From assembly GCA_964524145.1 (NCBI GenBank), contig CAZGCA010000022.1:1-64000 (forward strand): DNA of 64,000 nt. Reading direction: 5' to 3'. This stretch comes from CAZGCA01 sp964524145 (GTDB lineage: Bacteria > Hydrogenedentota > CAZGCA01). Position 1 is the stretch's first letter. Each line of letters starts with the position of its first letter. A program made the position numbers and the translations under genes. Under the pieces are notes generated by a model. The model saw nothing but the letters and a program-made list of their open reading frames with translations. It was not told where the DNA came from and ran no database searches. This document shows positions 44,399-51,810 of this stretch, in pieces.

Positions 44399-44448
44399 AT
44401 GGCTCTTTGCAAGGACACTTTGCGACATCAGCAGGAAGGAGAAAGACA

Positions 44449-45144
44449 ATGAAAGGAATTGTTGGAAGCCGTAGCATCCTCTTGGGATTGGCCATTGGAG
44501 TAAGTGTCGCGCTGGTGTCATGTGCCGGCACGCAGCGAGCTTGCGAAGAACGCGAACAACCCCGAGAAACCGAAACGGGATGGGTATCCATCTTCAATGG
44601 CGAAGATCTGACCGGATGGGAGGTTATGGGCCCGGCTAAAGACGCGTTCTACGTTGAGGACGGCGTCCTGGCCTGCAAGGGGGGAGAGGGTTTTTGGATT
44701 CGCTACACGGAAGAGCTGGGTAACTTCGTCTTGCGGCTGGACTACAAGGTGAGTCCGCGTGCCAACAGCGGTGTTTTCATACGCTCGAAGGAAAGGGGAC
44801 ACCCGGCGTACAGCGGTTTCGAAGTGCAGATACTTGACGATCACGGAAAACCGCTCGGTACACACTTGTCGGGCGCCATCTACGACGTCCTGGCCCCAAC
44901 GGAAAACACGTCGAAACCGACAGGCGAATGGAACAACTTCGAGATTACCTGCGACGGACCGAAGGTCGTGGTTGTCCACAATGGGGTCAAGGTCATCGAC
45001 ATCAACCTCGACGAGTTCACGGAGCCGATCGGCAAGTTCAAGATCCCTTACTCCAAGTTGCCGCGAAGAGGGTATATCGGGTTGCAGGACCACGGGTTCC
45101 CTCTGTGGTTCCGCAACATACAACTGAACAAGCTGCCTGACTGA
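44449..45144 (+). CDS. DUF1080 lipoprotein (3-keto-disaccharide hydrolase family)
   Basis: A 231-residue lipoprotein (lipobox ALVSC) of the concanavalin-like DUF1080 family. It has WVSIFNGEDLTGWEVMG, FYVEDGVLACKGGEGFWIRY, RANSGVFIRSKERGHPAYSG, FEVQILDDHG and GYIGLQDHGFPLWFRNIQ. Members cleave 3-keto-glycosides made by oxidoreductases, so it fits a locus with several dehydrogenases. Its substrate here is unproven. AGGAAGGAG precedes the ATG at 44449; longer in-frame starts fall inside the previous gene. Confidence 0.88.
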   Translation: MKGIVGSRSILLGLAIGVSVALVSCAGTQRACEEREQPRETETGWVSIFNGEDLTGWEVMGPAKDAFYVEDGVLACKGGEGFWIRYTEELGNFVLRLDYKVSPRANSGVFIRSKERGHPAYSGFEVQILDDHGKPLGTHLSGAIYDVLAPTENTSKPTGEWNNFEITCDGPKVVVVHNGVKVIDINLDEFTEPIGKFKIPYSKLPRRGYIGLQDHGFPLWFRNIQLNKLPD

Positions 45145-45210
45145 CCCGCGGTTGCTCGCGCGCAGGGCGCCGAATTCTAGAAGGGGCGCAGCAGCAAGAG
45201 CGGAATCGAT

Positions 45211-46230
45211 ATGGCTGAGACGATGACAGCAGCCGTTTTCAAAGGGGCCGGAAAGCTCGCAATTGAAGAAGTGCCCGTGCCCGAAATCAAACGGCCCGAC
45301 GACGTGCTCCTGCGGGTGGATGCCGCAAGCATCTGCGGGACCGACGTTCACATACTCGAAGTCCCGCCGGGTCATCCTGCCACCGAGAACACGATCCTGG
45401 GGCACGAGTTCGTCGGTGAAGTCGTGGACCGTGGCGACGCAGTCGACCATCTTCAGCCGGGTGACAAAGTTGTTGTCGACCCCAATATCACCTGCGGAAC
45501 ATGTCTCTATTGCCGGCAGAACAAAACAAACCTCTGCACGAACATGACCACGCTCGGCATCTTCATCGACGGCGGGTTCGCCCCATTCTGCGTTGCGCCG
45601 GCGTCCGCGCTCCACCCCTACTCGGCAACGCTGCCCGCGGACAAGGCTGTTCTCGCAGAACCGTTGAGCTGCGTGGTGAACGGAGCCAAGAAAGCCGCGG
45701 TCGTTCCCGGCCAGTCCGTAGTGATTCTCGGTGCGGGACCTATCGGCCAACTGTTTATCGAGGTGCTCAAGGCAAACGGTGCGGGAACGATCGTCGTCTC
45801 GGAACCCAATCCGCTGCGAGCCGATACCGCCCGCAAGGTGGACGGCGTGTCTATAGTCAGCAACGAAACGGAACTCGCGGCAGAGCTGGACAACGCCACG
45901 GGCGGAGGTGCCGATCTTGTGGTTGACGCTGTCGGGTCTTTGTTCGGCGTCGCACTTGAACACGTGAACCCGGGCGGCACCGTATTGCTATTCGGGATGA
46001 ACGAGACGGCACGCAGCAGCGTCGCCCAGTACTGGATAACGCGGAAAGAGGTAAGGGTGCTCGGTACGTTCATTTCCGGCGGATCGTTTCCCGAGACCGT
46101 GAGGCTTCTCGAGAGCGGGCTGGTCGCTCCCGAACGCATTGTAACGCATCGGATCGGCGTGAAAGAGATCCCCGATGGAATCGAGATGATGAGACGAAAA
46201 GAGGCCGTCAAGATCGTCGTTACGCCTTGA
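45211..46230 (+). CDS. Zinc-dependent medium-chain alcohol dehydrogenase
   Basis: A 339-residue MDR-family dehydrogenase. The catalytic zinc site is C-G-T-D (about residue 43) and G-H-E (about 69); the structural zinc Cys set is CGTCLYCRQNKTNLC. The NAD-binding fold is VVILGAGPIGQLF. It resembles sorbitol/threonine dehydrogenases and may oxidise a polyol or cyclitol. No IolG-type inositol dehydrogenase is in the window, so this enzyme may supply that step (inference). It lies between DUF1080 and iolM. Confidence 0.88.
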   Translation: MAETMTAAVFKGAGKLAIEEVPVPEIKRPDDVLLRVDAASICGTDVHILEVPPGHPATENTILGHEFVGEVVDRGDAVDHLQPGDKVVVDPNITCGTCLYCRQNKTNLCTNMTTLGIFIDGGFAPFCVAPASALHPYSATLPADKAVLAEPLSCVVNGAKKAAVVPGQSVVILGAGPIGQLFIEVLKANGAGTIVVSEPNPLRADTARKVDGVSIVSNETELAAELDNATGGGADLVVDAVGSLFGVALEHVNPGGTVLLFGMNETARSSVAQYWITRKEVRVLGTFISGGSFPETVRLLESGLVAPERIVTHRIGVKEIPDGIEMMRRKEAVKIVVTP

Positions 46231-46233
46231 TGG

Positions 46234-46263
46234 GGGACAGCTAACGTCGCGATCTCATATAAT
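46234..46263 (+). promoter_or_regulatory. Candidate promoter of iolM
   Basis: A perfect TATAAT (46258-46263) lies 18 nt after GGGACA (46234-46239), which matches the -35 at 4 of 6. It is in the 68-nt gap before iolM. Confidence 0.4.
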
Positions 46264-46298
46264 TAGTCCGGAACCCGAACAACAGCGAGGTACACAAC

Positions 46299-47480
46299 AT
46301 GAAAGCAGTAAACCTAAGCGCGGAATGGGCACCGAAACCGGGATTTGTTCTTGGCTCGAAAGACCGCGACGGCGAACTCACCTATCTCGGAAGCCAGGTC
46401 TGGAAGAACCCCGTCGTCGAGATCGTTGACAAACCCAAACCGCAGCTTGTCGACAATGACGTTCTGATACAAATCAAAGCGTGCGGTATCTGTGGCAGCG
46501 ACGTCCATATGGCACAGCCGGACGACGACGGCTACATTTTCTATCCGGGATTGACAGCGTTCCCGACCGTTCTCGGGCACGAGTTCGCCGGGGTAGTCGT
46601 GGATTCGGGCAAGCAGGCAATAAACAAACGGACAAACAAGCGGTATGAACCCGGCGAACCGGTCACTGCCGAAGAGATGTTGTGGTGCGGCACGTGCCGG
46701 CCTTGCGTTGACGGCTATCCGAACCATTGCGAGCAGCTCGAAGAGCTCGGGTTCTCGTGCGACGGAGCGATGGCCGAATACGTTAAGGTCGACGCCAAGT
46801 TCTGTTGGAGCTTGAAGAAGCTCGAGGCCAACTATTCGGAACAGGACCTGTTCAAGGCAGGCAGCCTCGTCGAGCCGACGTCGGTGGCGTACAACGCCGT
46901 CATCGAACGGGGCGGAGGCATCCGTCCGGGCGAGAATGTCGTCATTGTTGGCGGCGGGCCGATCGGCCAAGCGGCGGCAGCGATTCTCCGCCGTGCAGGC
47001 GCGGCGCACGTCATTCTCTCCGAACCTTCCGCAACCCGGCGCGAACTCGCCGGTCGTATAGGCGCGACCGATCTCGTCGACCCCACGAAGCAGGATTTCG
47101 CCGAGGCCGTGCTCGATATAACCAAGGGCGAAGGCGCACAGCTTTACCTCGAAGGGAGCGGCCTTTTCGAGACAGTGTGGCCGGGCATCGAGACGTGCTT
47201 ATGGGAAGGAAAAACGCTCAACGCGGTCGTCGTGCTCGTGGCGCGCGCACCGCAGAAAGCGCCCATGACGCCCGAGGTGTTCCAGGTGCGTCGAGCATCC
47301 ATAATCGGCTCCCAGGGCCATTCCGGTCACGGCACGTTCCCGCACGTTATCTCCGCGATGGCTTCCGGCATGGATATGACCCCCCTGATAACCAAAACCA
47401 TTTCGCTCGACGACGCGCCCGATAACATCGTCCTCTTGCGCACCGACAGAAAGGAGTGTAAGATAACCATTCTCGGGTAG
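46299..47480 (+). CDS. iolM: Scyllo-inosose 3-dehydrogenase
   Basis: A 393-residue zinc-dependent MDR dehydrogenase that closely follows the Thermotoga IolM pattern: a long N-terminus (LSAEWAPKPGFVLGSKDRDG), then CGICGSDVHMAQPDDDGYIF, YPGLTAFPTVLGHEFAGVVV, EEMLWCGTCRPCVDGYPNHC, GSLVEPTSVAYNAVIERGGG and QVRRASIIGSQGHSGHGTFP. In that pathway IolM oxidises scyllo-inosose (2-keto-inositol) to a diketo-inositol. Homologues of the next two enzymes, IolN and IolO, are at 49961 and 50947. Start: purine-rich GAGG about 8 nt upstream. Confidence 0.85.
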   Translation: MKAVNLSAEWAPKPGFVLGSKDRDGELTYLGSQVWKNPVVEIVDKPKPQLVDNDVLIQIKACGICGSDVHMAQPDDDGYIFYPGLTAFPTVLGHEFAGVVVDSGKQAINKRTNKRYEPGEPVTAEEMLWCGTCRPCVDGYPNHCEQLEELGFSCDGAMAEYVKVDAKFCWSLKKLEANYSEQDLFKAGSLVEPTSVAYNAVIERGGGIRPGENVVIVGGGPIGQAAAAILRRAGAAHVILSEPSATRRELAGRIGATDLVDPTKQDFAEAVLDITKGEGAQLYLEGSGLFETVWPGIETCLWEGKTLNAVVVLVARAPQKAPMTPEVFQVRRASIIGSQGHSGHGTFPHVISAMASGMDMTPLITKTISLDDAPDNIVLLRTDRKECKITILG

Positions 47481-47542
47481 ACGAGTGGCCCTGGTCCGCC
47501 GGTCGTGTGAGTGACCACGCGGGTGAAGAACGGAAGGAGGCG

Positions 47543-48382
47543 ATGGCGAAAATGTTGAAACGATTTGTCGTGGTCGCCCTACTGTTGGCGGTTCCGGTTT
47601 CGCATACCATGGCCTCTGAGGGGCCTGGAAACTTGTTAGCGCGATCTGAATCGTTGTTGAGTGAGGGAGAGTTCTTACAGTCTCTCATGGTCCTCGAACC
47701 GCTCCTTGCTGCGGCTGAGGAGAGTTCTAGTCAAGAAGAGGCCTTTTGGCGGGCCAACGCACTCTGCGATACCCTTGTTAACGATTACATTCTCCTCAGA
47801 AGGTTCGTGGAGGAACGTGGACAAAACCAGATGGAAACGCGGCACCTTGAGTGGGAGAAGGTGGTGACACTCAACAGGTTGGGAGCAGATATAAGTTTCG
47901 ATCATCTTGCCACCAACTATCGCTATGGCTACGGTTTTCTTAAACGGTTGATAGAGTCATATCCCAATACGAGTAGGCGCGTTTCTGCTGACTACTATCT
48001 TATAGAGCGTCGTTATAATAGCGGCGAAGCCGTCGAGAAGTGGCTTCGTGATCTGCGCGCGTACGTTGAGAGTAACCCTGATAGTGGTGTCATCGAACTG
48101 CACATGGCTTATCTTGACATCGCTCACATCAATGATAACTTGTGGCAGATATTGACTCATCCGGGCGAATACAGTCAGTATTTCACCGGTTCCCATCCTC
48201 GGTCGGACAGAGAAAAGGCCGCGCGCTGTAAGAAAGAGGCGCTTAGGTACTACGCAAAGGTGATTGTAAGTGGATATTCGAGGAGATTTGGATACTACGA
48301 CAGCAGTGACGTAACAATTAGACGTTTTCAAGACCTGAAGCAGAACAAGACAACGAACCGTTCTTGGATCATTTACGACTGA
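47543..48382 (+). CDS. Exported protein of unknown function
   Basis: A 279-residue protein with a signal peptide (MLKRFVVVALLLAVPVSHTMA, after a short MAK lead) and an all-helical mature part. Helix pairs (NLLARSESLLSEGEFLQSLM, LIESYPNTSRRVSADYYLIE) suggest TPR-like solenoid structure. No family is recognised. GGAAGGAGG precedes the ATG at 47543. It is more AT-rich than iolM and sits at the junction where the catabolic genes give way to toxin-antitoxin modules, so it may be part of the inserted DNA. Confidence 0.6.
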   Translation: MAKMLKRFVVVALLLAVPVSHTMASEGPGNLLARSESLLSEGEFLQSLMVLEPLLAAAEESSSQEEAFWRANALCDTLVNDYILLRRFVEERGQNQMETRHLEWEKVVTLNRLGADISFDHLATNYRYGYGFLKRLIESYPNTSRRVSADYYLIERRYNSGEAVEKWLRDLRAYVESNPDSGVIELHMAYLDIAHINDNLWQILTHPGEYSQYFTGSHPRSDREKAARCKKEALRYYAKVIVSGYSRRFGYYDSSDVTIRRFQDLKQNKTTNRSWIIYD

Positions 48383-48432
48383 AGCTGAGCAACAGACAGG
48401 AAAGGGCCGCCGGTGTGCAGGAGGGCGAGTGA

Positions 48433-48714
48433 ATGTCTGTCGAGGAGATCAAAGACAAGATTAGGCCTGTTCTCAGGAAGCATGATGTTTGCAAAGCCTC
48501 CTTTTTTGGCTCGGTGACAAGGGGTGAAGCGACGGATAAGAGCGATATAGACCTGCTTGTAGAGTTCGAAGGTGATAAGAGCCTTCTCGATCTTGCCGGC
48601 TTGAAAATCGAACTCGAGGAACTGTTGGGAAAGAAGGTTGACGTTCTCACGTACGACTCTCTGCATCCGCTCCTCAAAGACAGAATACTAAGGGAGCAGG
48701 AACCTGTCGTATGA
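48433..48714 (+). CDS. mntA: MntA-like nucleotidyltransferase antitoxin
   Basis: A 93-residue minimal nucleotidyltransferase with the G-S-x10-D-x-D active site (GSVTRGEATDKSDIDLLVEF). In characterised pairs, MntA AMPylates its HEPN partner on a Tyr to neutralise it. Its stop overlaps the start of the HEPN gene (ATGA), the standard arrangement. It lies 50 nt after the exported protein gene. Confidence 0.9.
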   Translation: MSVEEIKDKIRPVLRKHDVCKASFFGSVTRGEATDKSDIDLLVEFEGDKSLLDLAGLKIELEELLGKKVDVLTYDSLHPLLKDRILREQEPVV

Positions 48715-49064
48715 CGCACGACGCCAAGGTCTTCATTGAGCACATACTCGAGTGTATAGACCTGATTGAGCAGTATGTCGAGGGAACGACAAGGGAAAGA
48801 TTCCTCGATTCGACGCAACTGCAGGATGCGGTCATACGACGGATCGAGATTATTGGTGAGGCGATCAAGAACGTCCCACCGCAGATGAAGGACAGATACC
48901 CGGACATTCCCTGGAAACGAATCGCAGGGATGAGAGACATCCTCATTCATGAGTATTTTGGAGTGGACCTGAACCTGACATGGAAGGTTGCGACAGCAGA
49001 ACTCGACGAGCTGAGAAAGAAGATGCTTGAGATCAAACAAGACTTGCAGGCAAGAGGCCCATAG
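48711..49064 (+). CDS. hepT: HepT-like HEPN toxin (DUF86)
   Basis: A 117-residue HEPN ribonuclease-type toxin. The R-x4-H-x-Y motif is intact in MRDILIHEYFGVD, where Arg and His form the RNase site and the Tyr is the AMPylation target. Conserved helices are DAVIRRIEIIGEAIKNVPPQ and WKRIAGMRDI. It is translationally coupled to mntA. The pair is complete and looks functional. Confidence 0.9.
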   Translation: MTHDAKVFIEHILECIDLIEQYVEGTTRERFLDSTQLQDAVIRRIEIIGEAIKNVPPQMKDRYPDIPWKRIAGMRDILIHEYFGVDLNLTWKVATAELDELRKKMLEIKQDLQARGP

Positions 49065-49078
49065 AGGAATGGCGTCTT

Positions 49079-49111
49079 GAAACATGAGCAAATGGGAACT
49101 GCCGCCGAAGG
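49079..49111 (+). repeat. 33-bp direct repeat, left copy (relic of the iolN start)
   Basis: Bases 49079-49111 equal 49956-49988 exactly. They contain the iolN start codon and its first nine codons (MSKWELPPK). Weaker similarity continues for about 10 bases. Here the frame leads nowhere; in the right copy it is the true gene start. The interval between copies (49112-49955) holds the second toxin-antitoxin pair. Confidence 0.9.
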
Positions 49112-49200
49112 CGAGGTGTGTTCTGCCACGGGATGGAGGAACCGCGCACACCGCCCACTGGTTCTTTCGGCCGTACCATGCTTGGTAATTGGGTGACACG

Positions 49201-49533
49201 ATGGACAGAGATATTCCTGCAGAATTGAAAACCCTCTTGGATGAAGCGAAGACTCTTCTCGAGAGAGTATATGGCGCAAGATTGAAAGACATCATTCTCT
49301 ACGGTTCCCATGCACGAGGGGATGCTGCGGAAGGTTCTGACATAGACCTTATCGTGCTCTTGGACGATATGGACAACCCTGTTTCCGAATTGCAGAGATG
49401 TTCCAAGGAAATTCATCAGCTGGACTTGTTGTACGACACCTTGATTTCCATTATCCCTATCGACGCGAGACAGTATGAAACCCGGAGACTGCCCATCATC
49501 CTTAATGCCAAGAGAGAAGGCATTCCGCTATGA
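49201..49533 (+). CDS. Minimal nucleotidyltransferase (antitoxin of the second pair)
   Basis: A 110-residue nucleotidyltransferase of the MNT type, with the active site GSHARGDAAEGSDIDLIVLL (G-S-x10-D-x-D). It differs clearly in sequence from the MntA upstream, so this is not a recent tandem duplication. ATG at 49201 is preferred; the TTG 12 nt upstream is weaker. Its stop overlaps the partner start by 4 nt. It lies between the two 33-bp repeats. Confidence 0.87.
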   Translation: MDRDIPAELKTLLDEAKTLLERVYGARLKDIILYGSHARGDAAEGSDIDLIVLLDDMDNPVSELQRCSKEIHQLDLLYDTLISIIPIDARQYETRRLPIILNAKREGIPL

Positions 49534-49964
49534 AGCAGGACGCCGACATTCTGGAGTTGGTCAACAAGGCGAAACAGAGTCTTGAAGCAGCAAAGAGTCT
49601 GTTTGAAGGTGGGTTTTGCGATTTCTCGGTAAGCAGATCATACTACGCTATGTTCTATGTTGTAGAAGCTCTTCTCCTGACCAGGAATCTCTCTTACTCA
49701 AAACACTCGGCAGTCATTAGTGCATTTGGCAGAGAGTTTGTGAAGACGAAACTCTTCCCACAGAAGCTGCGCGACTACCTGGTCTCTGCCTTCGATATGA
49801 GACACCTGGGCGATTACGGTGCCCCCGGTTCGGTCGGCAAGGGCGAGGCGCGCAAAATGTTGGAGCAGACGAAGGAGTTTGTTCGGTCAATCGAAGCCCA
49901 TCTGACAGAAGAGGGCCATGTCGGAAACGACGGAAACCGCAAGGAAAGGAACAGAGAAACATGA
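49530..49964 (+). CDS. HEPN-domain protein (COG1895 type), partner of the second nucleotidyltransferase
   Basis: A 144-residue HEPN protein. Its signature is SRSYYAMFYVVEALLLTRNL, KHSAVISAFGREFVKT and AFDMRHLGDYG. This is the COG1895-type HEPN family, which lacks the R-x4-H-x-Y of HepT; the RNase activity is therefore uncertain. The last 16 or so residues (GHVGNDGNRKERNRET) have a different composition, and the stop codon lies on the iolN start (ATGA), as if translation now reads into former upstream leader DNA. Confidence 0.85.
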   Translation: MKQDADILELVNKAKQSLEAAKSLFEGGFCDFSVSRSYYAMFYVVEALLLTRNLSYSKHSAVISAFGREFVKTKLFPQKLRDYLVSAFDMRHLGDYGAPGSVGKGEARKMLEQTKEFVRSIEAHLTEEGHVGNDGNRKERNRET

Positions 49965-49988
49965 GCAAATGGGAACTGCCGCCGAAGG
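49956..49988 (+). repeat. 33-bp direct repeat, right copy (live iolN start)
   Basis: Identical to 49079-49111. It covers the last bases before the iolN start and the first nine codons of iolN. Confidence 0.9.
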
Positions 49989-50929
49989 GCGGGTGTATGG
50001 AGTCCGCGGAACCGCTGTACCTGCAGAATATGACGTGGAAGGATATCACTGAACGGCAGAAGGAGAACGACCTGATCATTGTGCCGCTGGGTTCGACTGA
50101 GAACCACGGCCCGCACGCGTGCATCGGCGAGGACACCTTCCTCGTGACGCGCATGGCCGAAGCCGTCGCGAAACGTACCGGCTGCACGATAGCGCAACCG
50201 CTGTGGTACGGGTCGCATCCGTACCATCATATGGGCATGCCGGGCACGATCGTCATCCCGGAAGAGTATTTCATCGGGATGGTAAAAGGGATCATGGCCG
50301 GGTTGTGGAACATGGGGTTCCGCAAACAGATACTCCTTAACGGGCACGGCCAGGAGTACGTGATCCCGACGGCCATCCACCAGTTCGCGAAACAGTTCCA
50401 GGTGCCGGGCGTGTTCATCAACCTGAACTGGTACCACGCGATTCCCGACCAGTTCAAGACGAAAGCCGAAGGCGGCCCCTACGAGACGAACTTCATCCAT
50501 GCCGACGAGGTCGAGACGTCCTGGTCGCTCGTGTTCTTCCCTGAGTTTATCAAGATGGAGCACGCTGTCGACACGGCCCCGCGCGGATATTTGCCGGACG
50601 GGCATATCGATAAGGCGGGCAACCTTCTCAAGCGGCCCGTCTGCTGGTACGGCCAAGTGGGATGCGGCCCTATCGAGTTGGCGGCCACTCCGGAGGGATG
50701 CGTCGGGAAAGCGACGCTCGCCGATGCCGAGAAAGCGAAACCAGGCGTCGAAGCACTGCTGGACTATATCGAGAAGCTCTGCAACGACGTGCTCGAAACG
50801 TTCCCACCGGGCAAACTGCCCCCGATTGAGGAGATAACGGAACGTCCTCGAGAAGAGGTTGAGGCAGCGATTAAAGGGCCGTTGGCAAAGGGCGGCCGCA
50901 GCATCTACTCTCTCTCGTACCCGTTCTAG
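49961..50929 (+). CDS. iolN: 3-Dehydro-scyllo-inosose hydrolase (creatininase family)
   Basis: A 322-residue creatininase-family metal hydrolase. The metal and active-site segments are VPLGSTENHGPHACIGEDTF (Glu and His ligands), YGSHPYHHMGMPGTI and LNGHGQEYVIPTAIHQFA, with HADEVETSWSLVFFP downstream. In the Thermotoga pathway IolN opens the diketo-inositol ring to 5-keto-L-gluconate. The neighbouring iolM and iolO homologues support this over creatinine hydrolysis. A purine-rich AAGGAAAGGA lies 10 nt upstream within the end of the HEPN gene. Confidence 0.85.
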   Translation: MSKWELPPKGGCMESAEPLYLQNMTWKDITERQKENDLIIVPLGSTENHGPHACIGEDTFLVTRMAEAVAKRTGCTIAQPLWYGSHPYHHMGMPGTIVIPEEYFIGMVKGIMAGLWNMGFRKQILLNGHGQEYVIPTAIHQFAKQFQVPGVFINLNWYHAIPDQFKTKAEGGPYETNFIHADEVETSWSLVFFPEFIKMEHAVDTAPRGYLPDGHIDKAGNLLKRPVCWYGQVGCGPIELAATPEGCVGKATLADAEKAKPGVEALLDYIEKLCNDVLETFPPGKLPPIEEITERPREEVEAAIKGPLAKGGRSIYSLSYPF

Positions 50930-50946
50930 AGCACACGGAGACAAGT

Positions 50947-51756
50947 ATGGCGTTGAAACTTGCTGCTGTCGCAACCGTGCAGTCAACGTCGTTCGAGGCG
51001 GTTGCAGTCCGGGAGAACTTCGAGCAAAACGTCCGGCTCATAAAGGAGTTGGGGTACGACGGCGTCGAGCTGGCCGTCCGCAACCCGGCCCAGGTTGACG
51101 CGGACGCTATCGCCTCAGCTATCGCCGACTGCAAGTTGCAGGTCCCCGCAATAGGCACAGGACAGGCGTATCTCGAGGAAGGGTTGTCGTTCGCAGACCC
51201 CGACCCTGGCGTTCGGCGTGGTGCTGTCCAGCGCATCAAAGAGCACGTTGTGTTCGCCAAACGGTTCGATGCGCAGGTGATCATAGGGCTGATTCGCGGC
51301 ACCTGCCAGAACCGCGACGAACGCAACGAGGCCTTGGACCGCGTTCGTGAATGCCTGACCGAGTGCGCGTCTTACGGTGGGCAACACGGCGTGCAGCTTG
51401 TCCTCGAACCATTGAACCGGTACGAGACGACGCTGCTCAACAACTTCGAACAAACAGCCGAGTTCCTCGACCGGATCAAAGCAGAGAACGTCGGTATCCT
51501 TGCAGACTCGTTCCATATGAACATCGAGGAACCGTCGATGGCCGAAAGCCTGCTCTATGCCGGCAACAGGATAACCCACGTACACGTCTCGGACAGCAAC
51601 CGCGAAGCGCCCGGCCACGGCCACATCGATTTCCGCGCGTTCGTGAAGACGCTGAAGGAAATCGGATACGACGGGTTCTACTCCGCGGAGATTGTCCCCG
51701 AACCCGACGGCAAGACGGCGATAGCAGACGCTATCCAGCACATGCGGTCTCTGTGA
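50947..51756 (+). CDS. iolO: 5-Keto-L-gluconate epimerase (sugar isomerase, TIM barrel)
   Basis: A 269-residue xylose-isomerase-like TIM-barrel protein. It matches the Thermotoga IolO pattern: ELGYDGVELAVRNPAQVDAD, QVPAIGTGQAYLEEGLSFAD, VIIGLIRG, LVLEPLNRYETTLLNNFEQT, GILADSFHMNIEEPSMAESL and HVSDSNREAPGHGHIDFRAF. The metal-binding Glu, Asp, His and Glu are in the expected places. IolO converts 5-keto-L-gluconate to D-tagaturonate, which feeds uronate catabolism. The gene follows iolN by 17 nt. Confidence 0.87.
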   Translation: MALKLAAVATVQSTSFEAVAVRENFEQNVRLIKELGYDGVELAVRNPAQVDADAIASAIADCKLQVPAIGTGQAYLEEGLSFADPDPGVRRGAVQRIKEHVVFAKRFDAQVIIGLIRGTCQNRDERNEALDRVRECLTECASYGGQHGVQLVLEPLNRYETTLLNNFEQTAEFLDRIKAENVGILADSFHMNIEEPSMAESLLYAGNRITHVHVSDSNREAPGHGHIDFRAFVKTLKEIGYDGFYSAEIVPEPDGKTAIADAIQHMRSL

Positions 51757-51810
51757 CGGGTCGGCGAGGGAGGAGAGCGATCTATTTCAGACCCGGTATG
51801 AGCGGCGTGC

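Noticed and set aside
44518..45963. 481-codon open frame on the reverse strand across the DUF1080 and dehydrogenase genes
   Set aside because: It is antisense to two clearly conserved genes and matches no family; it is a by-product of GC-rich codon use.
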